Part shown: one piece after another, positions 8,182-16,442 of the stretch | How positions within the stretch are numbered: position 1 is the stretch's first letter | How the letters are laid out: each line of letters opens with the position of its first letter | Assembly (NCBI GenBank): GCA_910587305.1 | Contig: CAJUKV010000010.1 | Location: 52,473 to 94,383 of the forward strand | DNA from: an uncultured Lachnospiraceae bacterium | GTDB lineage: Bacteria > Bacillota > Clostridia > Lachnospirales > Lachnospiraceae | Direction: 5' to 3' | Length of the DNA stretch: 41,911 bases | Made by a program: the position numbers and the translations under genes | The notes under the pieces: model-generated | Told to the model about the DNA's origin: nothing | The model's database searches: none | Seen by the model: only the letters and a program-made list of their open reading frames with translations

Positions 8182-9132
8182 TTAACAGGTAGCCCCGCCT
8201 GTAAGATGCAGATTCGCGTCCAGGATTTCCTGTTTTCTTGACAAAATTTCATCTGATAAAAGCTGTTTTTCCACTTCCTCAAAACCGATTCTCTCAATGG
8301 TATCCGCAAAGCGCTCTCCGGTCTTTCCCTGCTCGCGGAAAAGCAAAATAGCCTTCTCCACCGTATCCAGCACTTCGTTTTCATCCGTAAAAATTTTCGA
8401 TAAGGGCTTTGCGTGGGCAACCCGTTTTCCCCACCTTCCGCCGATAAAAATACGGAAGCCTGCCGTTCCTTCCGGGATGGCGTCAAAAGGACACTTTTCG
8501 ATACAGCGGCCGCAGTTGTTGCAGATATCTTTATCAATTTCAACTACGCCGTCCTCAAGCTTAGCGGCTCCCATAGGACACGCCGCCTGAACCTGGCATT
8601 TTTTACAGCCGTTGCACATGTCCTCGTCCAGGTTGGGGACAAGCTGTCCTACGATTCCCAGGTCGTTCAAATCCGGCTTTACGCAATTGTTCGGGCAGCC
8701 GCCGGTTGCAATTTTGAATTTGTGGGGCAGCCTTACCGTGTGATAGCCTTTGTAAAAACGCTCGTGAATCTTTTCCGATAATGCAAAAGTGTCGTATAAG
8801 CCGTACTGGCATGTGGTACCCTTGCAGGCCACCACCGGGCGAACCAGAGAACCCGTGCCCCCTGTTTCCAGTCCGGCCTTCGCCACATACTCGCGGAAAG
8901 GCTCGATATCATTATAATGAATCCCCCTTACTTCAACTGTCAATCGGGTGGTAAACTCCACGTCCCCGTTCCCGAATTTTTCCGCCGCCTCCGCAATCAC
9001 CTTTGTCTGCCTGGCGGTAATCTTTCCATTTACCGTGATGATACGGCCGTTAAACAAATCCGTTCCCTTATTATGCAAAAAGCCCAGGGCTTTTACCTTT
9101 TTGATTTCTTCCGGCTTTAATGTACATCCCAT
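8182..9132 (-). CDS. Siroheme/4Fe-4S sulfite- or nitrite-reductase-like protein (AsrC-like) with ferredoxin insert
   Basis: The 316-residue protein is a single-repeat member of the nitrite/sulfite reductase superfamily. An N-terminal ferredoxin-like half domain (1-90) is followed by the siroheme-4Fe4S ligands C103, C108, C146 and C150 (ACKGTTCQYG and GGCPNNC). A two-cluster ferredoxin domain is inserted: C173/C176/C179/C185 and C204/C207/C210/C214. The first ligand pair is C-x4-C rather than the usual C-x5-C, and the first ferredoxin motif has x5 before its last Cys. Architecture and length resemble anaerobic sulfite reductase subunit C; no asrA or asrB is adjacent. MGCTLKPEE was chosen as start because AAGGAGAG precedes it. 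The flavoprotein upstream could supply electrons or sulfur substrate. The actual electron acceptor is undetermined. Confidence 0.78.
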   Translation of the reverse strand: MGCTLKPEEIKKVKALGFLHNKGTDLFNGRIITVNGKITARQTKVIAEAAEKFGNGDVEFTTRLTVEVRGIHYNDIEPFREYVAKAGLETGGTGSLVRPVVACKGTTCQYGLYDTFALSEKIHERFYKGYHTVRLPHKFKIATGGCPNNCVKPDLNDLGIVGQLVPNLDEDMCNGCKKCQVQAACPMGAAKLEDGVVEIDKDICNNCGRCIEKCPFDAIPEGTAGFRIFIGGRWGKRVAHAKPLSKIFTDENEVLDTVEKAILLFREQGKTGERFADTIERIGFEEVEKQLLSDEILSRKQEILDANLHLTGGATC

Positions 9133-9260
9133 AATTTTTCTCTCCTTTTTGTTACAACAAACAGGCTTACAAAATGCGACGACGCTTGTTCCCATGCCCC
9201 GCATCATAAGCCATGCCCGCGATACTGCGTTTCAGACAGTTCCCAAGCTTCCTCCCGCGC

Positions 9261-10883
9261 TTACGCCTCCACGTCGTTAAAAGTAATGCCGCCCTCTAAC
9301 ACCTTCGTATTGGTATACCCATAATATTTCAAACGATTTTGGAGCAGATAGGCCCTCTTACCCTTATTGCATACCAGAAGGAGCTTTTCCTGCGGGTCAA
9401 GTCCGTCCACAGGGCCCTCCACCGTGGTCAAATCCACATAAGGCGCCCTTTCAATGGAAGGAACAAGGCAGGCGTCCACCACTTTATATTCTTTTGCCTC
9501 GCCCGCTTCAAATTCCGCCGGCGTAAAGGTTTCAAAGTTTCCCTTAATTTTGTTCATCAGGATATTGGCCGTGTTGGCAAAAGGATGGATAGCCGTTGAA
9601 AAAGGAGGTGCATAAGCAAAATCCATATTCGCCAGCTCCGGGAGCGTCCCTTTTAGCATAATGCCCGTTACGGCAATATCCACCACTTTATCTACCGCTC
9701 CCTGTCCGATTACCTGTACGCCCAAAAGCCGCAGAGAGTCTTTGTCCGCAATCATCTTAATAATAAAGGAGGATGCGCCGGGGAAATAATGGGCCTTGTC
9801 GTCAACCACCGTAACCACACTCACAGGCGAAAATCCTTCGGCTGTTGCCTGGGCCATCGTAAGTCCTGTTCTTCCCACGTTCATTCCGGGCAGCTTACAT
9901 ACGGCTGTTCCAAGCACACCTCCGTAACCAAGTCCCGCTCCCATGATATTTTGGGCAATTATCCGGCCGTCAATGTTAGCCGTAGAGCCCATGGGCGACC
10001 AGGAGGGCTTTCCTGTCAGGGCATTATGTACCATAGCGCAGTCCCCTGCCGCATAGACATCGGGAATATTTGTTTCTCCCTGCTCATTGGTCAGTATGGT
10101 TCCCTTAAACATCTCAATTCCGCTGCCCTCCAAAAATGCCGTGTTGGGCCGGATTCCTGCGCTGAGCACTACCAGATCCGCTTTATAAGCCTTCTTGCTG
10201 GTAAGGACCTTTTCCACCTTGCCCTCTCCTTCAATCCCGGTAACCGTAACCCCTGTTACCACCGGGATTCCGCTTTCCTGAAGCTTTCCTTCCACATAAC
10301 CCGCTATTTCAGCATCGAAGCCGGGAAGGGCATGTTCCGCCATATCCAGCACAAAAGGCCGGATTCCCAATAATTTCAGATTTTCCGCAATCTCAAGGCC
10401 AATATAGCCGGCGCCTACCACCACCGCTCTTTTCACTTCGCCTCCGTCTGCCAGCTCCCGGAGTCTAATAGCGTCCTCAGGCGTTCTCACAAAAAACACA
10501 TTCTCAAGGTCGCATCCCTCAATGGGAGGCTTTATGGGGCTTGCCCCTACGGATATGACCAGTTTGTCATATTCATAAACCTTTTCTTCCCCTGTTTTTA
10601 AATCAAGGGCCGTTACCTTTTTCCCTTCCGTGTCAACCTTCACCGCTTCTGTCTGTGTCAGTACGGATACGCCGGTCAGCTTGGAATATTTCTCAGGCGT
10701 ATTGACAATCAACTGGTTCTTATCCTCAATCACATGACCTACATAATAGGGAAGGCCGCATCCCGCATAGGAAATGTCCTTTCCCTTGTTGAGTACTATG
10801 ACCTCATTGCTGCGATCTTCTCTCATTAATTTTGCCGCAATCTTAGTGCCTGCGGCAACTCCCCCAAGTACTAATACTCTCAT
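9261..10883 (-). CDS. CoA-disulfide reductase / NADH oxidase-like flavoprotein with C-terminal rhodanese domain
   Basis: The 540-residue protein has an N-terminal FAD Rossmann motif (VLVLGGVAAGTKIA), a redox cysteine C42 in YAGCGLPYY as in CoADR/Npsr-type enzymes, and an NAD(P)H fold (VVVGAGYIGLEIAENL). A second FAD motif (NIPDVYAAGDCA) is followed by the dimerisation domain and a rhodanese-like domain with the candidate persulfide cysteine C505 in LLLVCNKGKR. Related fused enzymes reduce CoA polysulfide, CoA disulfide or elemental sulfur with NAD(P)H. GAAGGAGG precedes the ATG. It lies 128 bp upstream of the siroheme reductase gene in the same direction, suggesting a shared role in inorganic sulfur reduction; that is inference. 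Confidence 0.85.
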   Translation of the reverse strand: MRVLVLGGVAAGTKIAAKLMREDRSNEVIVLNKGKDISYAGCGLPYYVGHVIEDKNQLIVNTPEKYSKLTGVSVLTQTEAVKVDTEGKKVTALDLKTGEEKVYEYDKLVISVGASPIKPPIEGCDLENVFFVRTPEDAIRLRELADGGEVKRAVVVGAGYIGLEIAENLKLLGIRPFVLDMAEHALPGFDAEIAGYVEGKLQESGIPVVTGVTVTGIEGEGKVEKVLTSKKAYKADLVVLSAGIRPNTAFLEGSGIEMFKGTILTNEQGETNIPDVYAAGDCAMVHNALTGKPSWSPMGSTANIDGRIIAQNIMGAGLGYGGVLGTAVCKLPGMNVGRTGLTMAQATAEGFSPVSVVTVVDDKAHYFPGASSFIIKMIADKDSLRLLGVQVIGQGAVDKVVDIAVTGIMLKGTLPELANMDFAYAPPFSTAIHPFANTANILMNKIKGNFETFTPAEFEAGEAKEYKVVDACLVPSIERAPYVDLTTVEGPVDGLDPQEKLLLVCNKGKRAYLLQNRLKYYGYTNTKVLEGGITFNDVEA

Positions 10884-10966
10884 CTTATTCCTCCTTCTTT
10901 GGCGAGCAATTCATATTTATAATCATAACATTTTCAACGGAAAATAACAATAAAAATCACTTATAT

Positions 10967-11974
10967 CTAAAAATCTGTCGTATCCCGCCTGATTAACTGG
11001 CATGGCACCATTTTCTTATGTCTTATTGGATGTCCGCTTAAATAATGCATCATATAATCCACTGCCGTCTCGCACAATTCCTTCCCCTTACTGTCGATAG
11101 AAGACAGTTCCGGTTCGCAGCAGACAGAAAGCTCCGAATTATTATATCCGATAATACTGACATCCTCCGGAATTCTCAGATTTTTTGACCGAACATATTT
11201 CACCGCTCCTACTGCAAGTCCGTCGTCGCTGGCTACAACCGCATCAAAATCCAGAATTTCCTGCCGGGATAGCTCCTTCAAATGTTCCTGCACTACTTCA
11301 ATGCTGTTTCGAACGAATATCTTAAGCTCATCCAAAACAGGAAGATCGTTATCGTAAAGTGCCTCCTCATATCCCCGAAGCTTCTCTAAACCACTATAAG
11401 AGGTTGAATCATAAAGATAAAGGATTCTCTTTCTCCCATCTTCGATCAGGTCAGTCACGGCATCATATACCGCCTGATAATTATCCGCCAATATGCAATA
11501 AACCTCCGGTGCCCGTACGTAACCATTCAGAAGAAAAACCGGAATCTCCCGGGCTGCGCTGCGGAAATATTCCGTTGCCTGGCCTCCCCCGTCCCCGGCA
11601 TAATTAGAGCCAACCAAAATCAGCGCATCAATTCGCTTTTGCAGTATCAGGCGGACTGCTTCCACTTTGTCCTCATAGGCATAGCCGCTGCAATACAAAA
11701 TACAGTCATATCCATAACAGCGGAGACTTTTTTCTAAGTGGGCAACCGCATTGGCCATATAGGCGTCCGATACATCCGGACAGATAATGCCAACCGTTTT
11801 CATCGAGTTAAGGCCAAGCCCTCTGGCAAACACATTGGGTGTATAGTGATGTTCCTCCATGATTTTGAGTACTTTTTCTTTTGTCTTTTCGCTCACTTTA
11901 GGACTGTCATTCACCACTCTTGACACGGTGGCAATAGAAACGCCTGCAAGTTCTGCAATATCATATATATTCAC
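10967..11974 (-). CDS. LacI-family transcriptional regulator
   Basis: The protein (335 residues) starts with the LacI headpiece (IYDIAELAGVSIATVSRVVND, hinge region to about residue 60), followed by a periplasmic-binding-protein-like sugar domain with typical segments (GIICPDVSDAYMANAV, IPEDVSIIGYNNSEL). The start codon is GTG with a weak ribosome binding site. It is flanked by hemL and the CoADR-like gene, neither an obvious sugar target. It is the only LacI regulator in the window, and two LacI/cre-like palindromes (TGTAAGCCCTTACA) occur at the uxa/TRAP divergent promoter 7.5 kb away, so it may be the hexuronate regulator; this link is unproven. Confidence 0.88.
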   Translation of the reverse strand: MNIYDIAELAGVSIATVSRVVNDSPKVSEKTKEKVLKIMEEHHYTPNVFARGLGLNSMKTVGIICPDVSDAYMANAVAHLEKSLRCYGYDCILYCSGYAYEDKVEAVRLILQKRIDALILVGSNYAGDGGGQATEYFRSAAREIPVFLLNGYVRAPEVYCILADNYQAVYDAVTDLIEDGRKRILYLYDSTSYSGLEKLRGYEEALYDNDLPVLDELKIFVRNSIEVVQEHLKELSRQEILDFDAVVASDDGLAVGAVKYVRSKNLRIPEDVSIIGYNNSELSVCCEPELSSIDSKGKELCETAVDYMMHYLSGHPIRHKKMVPCQLIRRDTTDF

Positions 11975-12066
11975 TGTTTCTTACTCGCTTTTTGCCAAAT
12001 TATTTTTCTATCTATTATACTGTTAATTGAATAAAATACCAAAGTTTTTACACCTCTTTCTTAAAT

Positions 12067-13344
12067 TTAAATAATGGAAGATAAAAACTCCCCGATTGTC
12101 CGGCAGGTATACGCTATGTCTTCCTGCGTATGCGCATCCGACAAAAACATTGCCTCAAACTGCGAAGGAGCCACATAAATGTCTCTATCCAGAAGATAAC
12201 CGAAATAATCGGCATAGCGTGTCGTATCGGAGGCTGCCGCACTTTCATAATCCATTACAAGGGAAGGTGTAAAGAAAATACCAAGCAAAGACCCCGCCTG
12301 GTTGACGCAGACCTTCTCCCCGGCCACTTCTTTTACCGCCCCGGCAATTTGCCCCGCCTTTTGCGCAAGACGACTATAAATGTCCGGATCTTCTTTTAAA
12401 ATCTGCAGGGTTTCAATCCCTGCCGCGGTGGCTATAGGATTGCCGGAAAGCGTTCCCGCCTGGTAAATCGGTCCTAAAGGAGAAACCATTTCCATAATTT
12501 CCCCTTTTCCCCCATATGCGCCAATAGGCATGCCGCCGCCCACAATTTTGCCAAGTGTCGTCAAATCGGGCGTCACCTGGTAATACCCCTGGGCGCCCCC
12601 TAACCCTAAACGGAATCCTGTTATAACCTCGTCAAAAATCAGCAATGCGCCATACTTTTTTGTAATTTCCCGAAGGAATTCCAAAAAGCCGTCCTTAGGC
12701 AAAACGACCCCCATATTGGCGGCCACAGGCTCTACAATCACAGCCGCGATCTCCTCCTGATTTGCCAAAAACAGCGCTTCAACGGAAGCTTTATCATTGT
12801 AGGAGGCCACCAGTGTATTTTGGGTGTAATCCTGGGGAACCCCGACGCTGTCAGGCACTGATGTGGTAAGCGCGCCGGAGCCCGCTTTCACCAAAAGTCC
12901 ATCGCTGTGCCCGTGATAACAGCCCTTAAACTTGATAATTTTATCCCGCTTTGTGAACCCTCTCGCCACACGGACAGCGCTCATCACCGCTTCCGTTCCG
13001 GAGCTCACAAGACGGCTCACTTCCATAGAAGGGACAAGCTCCGCAATCAGTTCGGCCAGCCTGATTTCCCCCTCCGTAGGCGCACCAAAGCTAAGGCCGT
13101 ATTCGCAGGCTTTCTGTACCCTCTTTATCACCCTTTCGTGTGCATGGCCCAAAATACCAGGCCCCCAGGAACAGACATAATCTATCATTTCATTGCCATC
13201 CGCATCTGTGATCCTGTCCCCATGGGCCGAAACAATAAACCGTGGGCATCTCCCCACAGCCCGAAAGGCCCGTACCGGACTATTCACGCCTCCCGGAATA
13301 TGCAGTCCGGCCCTCCTGAAGAGTTCTTGTGATTTTGTATCCAT
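12067..13344 (-). CDS. hemL: Glutamate-1-semialdehyde 2,1-aminomutase
   Basis: The protein (425 residues, full length) is a PLP-dependent class-III aminotransferase converting glutamate-1-semialdehyde to 5-aminolevulinate. The Schiff-base lysine is K266 in TTLGKIVGGGMPIGAYGG, D238 in IFDEV contacts the PLP pyridine nitrogen, and HIPGGVNSPVRAF near the N-terminus is diagnostic of HemL against other aminotransferases. GGGGGA precedes the ATG by about nine bases. hemB lies upstream on the same strand, separated by 354 bp of repeats and hairpins. The product feeds HemB. Confidence 0.96.
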   Translation of the reverse strand: MDTKSQELFRRAGLHIPGGVNSPVRAFRAVGRCPRFIVSAHGDRITDADGNEMIDYVCSWGPGILGHAHERVIKRVQKACEYGLSFGAPTEGEIRLAELIAELVPSMEVSRLVSSGTEAVMSAVRVARGFTKRDKIIKFKGCYHGHSDGLLVKAGSGALTTSVPDSVGVPQDYTQNTLVASYNDKASVEALFLANQEEIAAVIVEPVAANMGVVLPKDGFLEFLREITKKYGALLIFDEVITGFRLGLGGAQGYYQVTPDLTTLGKIVGGGMPIGAYGGKGEIMEMVSPLGPIYQAGTLSGNPIATAAGIETLQILKEDPDIYSRLAQKAGQIAGAVKEVAGEKVCVNQAGSLLGIFFTPSLVMDYESAAASDTTRYADYFGYLLDRDIYVAPSQFEAMFLSDAHTQEDIAYTCRTIGEFLSSII

Positions 13345-13480
13345 ATGTCAATCCCCCATATTTCTTTCTTCTATCTATTTATCTGCTTCTCCCTATCTTT
13401 AACAATTCGCAAATTCAGGTGCAAGCACAGACTTACCGTATAAAAATTGCGTAGAAATTCAATTTTTATCATTCATTTTC

Positions 13481-13531
13481 ATACCCCCGCATACCGCAAG
13501 CTGCGCTTGCGATACTGCCACCAATAGATAG
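13481..13531. repeat. Dispersed palindromic repeat, family C, copy 2
   Basis: The element begins ATACCCCCGCATACCGCAAG and ends GATACTGCCACCAATAGATAG. CGCAAGC and GCTTGCG form a hairpin. It is related to copies at 4868-4915 and 35583-35628. The rest of the 13345-13698 gap holds hairpins described separately; no gene was seen there. Confidence 0.6.
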
Positions 13532-13599
13532 TTCGGAAATTTACTTCCAAACTTCCCGACATGCCGCCTTGCGGCACAAACAATACATGAATTATTTCA

Positions 13600-13685
13600 G
13601 AAGAATCGCCCAAGGCGATTCTTCGAGAGATGACTTAGATTTTCTTAGGCGGCGTCCTTTGACGCCTTAGAAAATCTTCATCTCT
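13600..13685 (-). terminator. Two tandem hairpins downstream of hemB
   Basis: The first hairpin met by the hemB transcript (13685-13626) has long arms beginning AGAGATGA and ending TCATCTCT, with small bulges around a CTTT loop. The second is a perfect 11-bp stem, GAAGAATCGCC (13600-13610) with GGCGATTCTTC (13614-13624). No long T-run follows, so this may be a processing or stability structure as much as a terminator. Confidence 0.5.
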
Positions 13686-13698
13686 TCTTCACACTTAT

Positions 13699-14673
13699 CT
13701 ATACCTGCTCATCAAGCCACCCCGCCACATCCAAGGCGTGATAGGTGATGATCATTTTTGCCCCGGCCCGCTTAAACCCCGTCATGATTTCCATCACAAT
13801 CTTTTTTTCATCAATAAAACCCTTTGCCGCAGCCGCTTTCACCATAGCGTATTCTCCACTCACATTATAGGCCGCAATCGGGATATTATAAGCTGTCGCC
13901 ATCTCCCGTATCACATCCATATAGGCCATAGTGGGTTTGGCGATAATCAAATCCGCTCCCTCCGTTATATCCTCTTCCACTTCCCGCATTGCTTCCCGCC
14001 CGTTTGCCGGATCCATCTGGTAAGTTTTCCGATCCCCGAACCCTGGGGCGGAGCCTGCCGCTTCACGGAACGGCCCATAAAAAGCGGAAGCAAATTTCGC
14101 ACTGTACGCCATAATCGGAATGTTCACAAAACCGTTTTCGTCAAGAGCCTTTCGAATGGCCCTCACCCGCTTATCCATCATATCGCTTGGCGCCACCATA
14201 TCCGCTCCGGCTTTGGCATAGCTCACTGCCGTTTTGGCAAGAAGCGGCAAGGTTTCGTCGTTTAATATCATCCCATCTTTCACCAGGCCGCAATGCCCAT
14301 GGGATGTATATTCGCAAAGACATACATCCGCTATCACAAGCAAACGACTGTATTTTGGCTCCGACTTTATAAAGCGGATGGCTTCCTGCACAATGCCATG
14401 TTCATCATATGCGCCGCTTCCAATCTCATCCTTATGGGCGGGAATGCCAAATAACAGTACGGCCTTAATGCCTGCTTCCACTACCCGGTCAAGTTCCTGA
14501 CTCATAGAGTCAATAGAATATCTGTAGATCCCCGGCATAGACTCCACCGGATTACAAATCTTCTCCCCTTCCATAACAAAAATCGGATAAATCAGTTCCT
14601 CTTTCCTCACATGATTTTCCCTGACCATATCTCTTATTATGGGATTCATGCGCAGTCTTCTCATTCTGTCCAT
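13699..14673 (-). CDS. hemB: Delta-aminolevulinic acid dehydratase (porphobilinogen synthase), zinc type
   Basis: The protein (324 residues) condenses two 5-aminolevulinate molecules to porphobilinogen. The catalytic zinc site is the three-cysteine motif C118/C120/C128 (DVCLCEYTSHGHCG). Schiff-base lysines are K193 (YSAKFASAFYGPFR) and K246 (IIAKPTMAYMD). The start MDRMRRLRMN is supported by AAAGGTGAG seven bases upstream and by family N-termini; an open extension upstream contains repeat family B and is not coding. It is first in the leftward tetrapyrrole series. Confidence 0.96.
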   Translation of the reverse strand: MDRMRRLRMNPIIRDMVRENHVRKEELIYPIFVMEGEKICNPVESMPGIYRYSIDSMSQELDRVVEAGIKAVLLFGIPAHKDEIGSGAYDEHGIVQEAIRFIKSEPKYSRLLVIADVCLCEYTSHGHCGLVKDGMILNDETLPLLAKTAVSYAKAGADMVAPSDMMDKRVRAIRKALDENGFVNIPIMAYSAKFASAFYGPFREAAGSAPGFGDRKTYQMDPANGREAMREVEEDITEGADLIIAKPTMAYMDVIREMATAYNIPIAAYNVSGEYAMVKAAAAKGFIDEKKIVMEIMTGFKRAGAKMIITYHALDVAGWLDEQV

Positions 14674-14700
14674 TATTTTCTCACCTTTACGCTGTTTTTT

Positions 14701-14746
14701 ACAATAAGCTGGCTCATAAAGCATAGCAGCATATGTTTTACATAAG
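14701..14746 (-). repeat. Dispersed repeat, family B, single diverged copy
   Basis: ACAATAAGCTGGCTCATAAA and the following sequence match, on the minus strand, the diverged first unit of the array at 27965-28150 (GCTATGCCTTACAAGCCGGC). It lies just upstream of hemB. Confidence 0.45.
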
Positions 14747-14791
14747 GGCATACCGCCCATTATTATTCTATCACGGTAAAATTCTAAAGTA

Positions 14792-14828
14792 AATAACGAC
14801 CAGATCGCTCCGCGAACTGGCCGTTATT
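14792..14828 (-). terminator. Hairpin downstream of uxaC
   Basis: AATAACGACCAG (14792-14803) pairs with CTGGCCGTTATT (14817-14828), one A-C mismatch, 12 bp after the uxaC stop. On the minus strand the stem runs into TTTACTTTAGAATTTT, a weak T-rich tail. Confidence 0.55.
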
Positions 14829-14839
14829 TTTATTCCTTT

Positions 14840-16255
14840 TTATTTTGTCTCAAGTTGAAAGCCAAAGTATCGGATTACATTGTTATAGGAAATCCCCTTA
14901 ACGATTGTTTCCAGTTTCTTCATATCCTTAGGATATTCCCCATTTTCAACCCATCCGCCAATCAAATCGCACATAATTCTCCTGAAATACTCATGTCTTG
15001 GGTAAGAAAGGAAGCTTCTGGAATCGGTGAGCATTCCGTTAAAGTTCCCCAAAAGACTTAAGTTTGCAAGAGACGTCATCTGCTTTATCATGCCGGTCTT
15101 ATTGTCATTAAACCACCATGCCGATCCCTGCTGGATTTTCCCAATCATATCCCCATTCTGGAAGCATCCTAAAATAGTGCCAAGAGCCTCATCATCATTG
15201 GGATTTAAGCTGTACAAAATGGTCTTTGGCATAGCTCCGCTTTCATTTAAAGCGTTTAAGAAATCCGCCGTTTCACTGGAAGGCGCGTAATTGTTGATGC
15301 AGTCATAACCTGTATCCGGGCCAAGTTTTTCGTACATGATTTTGTTATTGTCACGCTTGCATCCATAATGAAGCTGCATAGCCCAGCCAAGACGCGCATA
15401 CTCTTTTGCCACAAAAATCATGAAAGCCGTTTTAAATTTCAGCTCCTCCTGCCTGGAAATTTCCTCTCCTTTGAGCCGCTTTGCAAAAATAGCTTCCACC
15501 TCTTCTTCACTGGCAGGATTATACATCACATATTCCAGCGCATGGTCTGAGGCGCGGCATCCGAAACTATCAAAAAACTCCATCCGCTTAACTAAAGCTT
15601 TCTTTAAATCCTCAAAGGACTCTATCTTGCTATCCGCTGCCTGTCCCAGCTTTTCCAGATAAGATACATAATCCGGTTTTTCCAGATTCATGGCCTTATC
15701 AGGGCGCCATGCAGGCAGTACCTGAACTTCAAAGCTTTCATCTTCAGCAATCATTTTATGCCATTTCAAATCATCCGCCGGATCATCTGTCGTACAGATT
15801 AAGGTTACATTGGACCGACGAATCAGGTTGCGTACGCTCATGGAATCCTCCTGCAACTTGCTGTTGCAAAGATCCCATACTTCCTGCGCCGTATCGCTGC
15901 CAAGCACTCCATGATAATCAAAATATCTCTGCAGTTCTAAATGGCTCCAGTGGAACAGGGGATTTCCAATCGCTTTATCCAAAGTTTCCGCCCACTTTTG
16001 AAATTTCTCACGGTCCGGTGCATCCCCCGTAATATAATACTCGTCCACGCCGTTCGAACGCATCTGGCGCCATTTGTAATGGTCTCCCCCCAGCCATACC
16101 TGGGTAATATTTTCAAATTTTCTGTCCTCGGCAATTTCCTGCGGATTAATGTGACAGTGATAATCCAAAACCGGTACCTTTGCAGCAAACTCATGATATA
16201 ATTCTTTCGCGGTCTGGGTGCTAAGTAAAAAATCCTGATCCATAAATGCTTTCAT
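14840..16255 (-). CDS. uxaC: Uronate isomerase
   Basis: The protein (471 residues) isomerises D-galacturonate to D-tagaturonate and D-glucuronate to D-fructuronate. It is an amidohydrolase-fold enzyme with the metal-binding H33/H35 in DYHCHINPQEIAEDRKF, typical of UxaC. Length matches the family. GGAGGG sits seven bases before the ATG. It follows the TRAP transporter genes on the same strand, after a strong hairpin, and may be partly read through from their promoter. Tagaturonate then goes to UxaB, encoded divergently. Confidence 0.96.
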   Translation of the reverse strand: MKAFMDQDFLLSTQTAKELYHEFAAKVPVLDYHCHINPQEIAEDRKFENITQVWLGGDHYKWRQMRSNGVDEYYITGDAPDREKFQKWAETLDKAIGNPLFHWSHLELQRYFDYHGVLGSDTAQEVWDLCNSKLQEDSMSVRNLIRRSNVTLICTTDDPADDLKWHKMIAEDESFEVQVLPAWRPDKAMNLEKPDYVSYLEKLGQAADSKIESFEDLKKALVKRMEFFDSFGCRASDHALEYVMYNPASEEEVEAIFAKRLKGEEISRQEELKFKTAFMIFVAKEYARLGWAMQLHYGCKRDNNKIMYEKLGPDTGYDCINNYAPSSETADFLNALNESGAMPKTILYSLNPNDDEALGTILGCFQNGDMIGKIQQGSAWWFNDNKTGMIKQMTSLANLSLLGNFNGMLTDSRSFLSYPRHEYFRRIMCDLIGGWVENGEYPKDMKKLETIVKGISYNNVIRYFGFQLETK

Positions 16256-16397
16256 TCTTTAACCCTCCATTCATAAATAAAAAATTTCCCGTAAAACACA
16301 ATTCTATTTTCTACTAGTTTAAAATAAATTGAGCCAATCGGCAAGCGCATTCTGGTAGAAATCTATTACAATTACTTTCCAAAGTATGAAAATCAAC

Positions 16398-16426
16398 GTA
16401 ACAGTTCAGCTTTGCTGAACTGTTAC
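16398..16426 (-). terminator. Perfect 13-bp hairpin between dctM and uxaC
   Basis: GTAACAGTTCAGC (16398-16410) and GCTGAACTGTTAC (16414-16426) form a perfect stem with a TTT loop, 17 bp after the dctM stop. On the minus strand it is followed by TTGATTTTCATACTTT. It may attenuate transcription into uxaC or protect the TRAP mRNA 3' end. Confidence 0.6.
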
Positions 16427-16442
16427 TTGCAAAATCAAATTT

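Noticed and set aside
9789..10373. 194-residue open frame opposite the CoADR-like gene
   Set aside because: Antisense shadow of a conserved flavoprotein; Cys/His/Ser-rich without recognisable domains.
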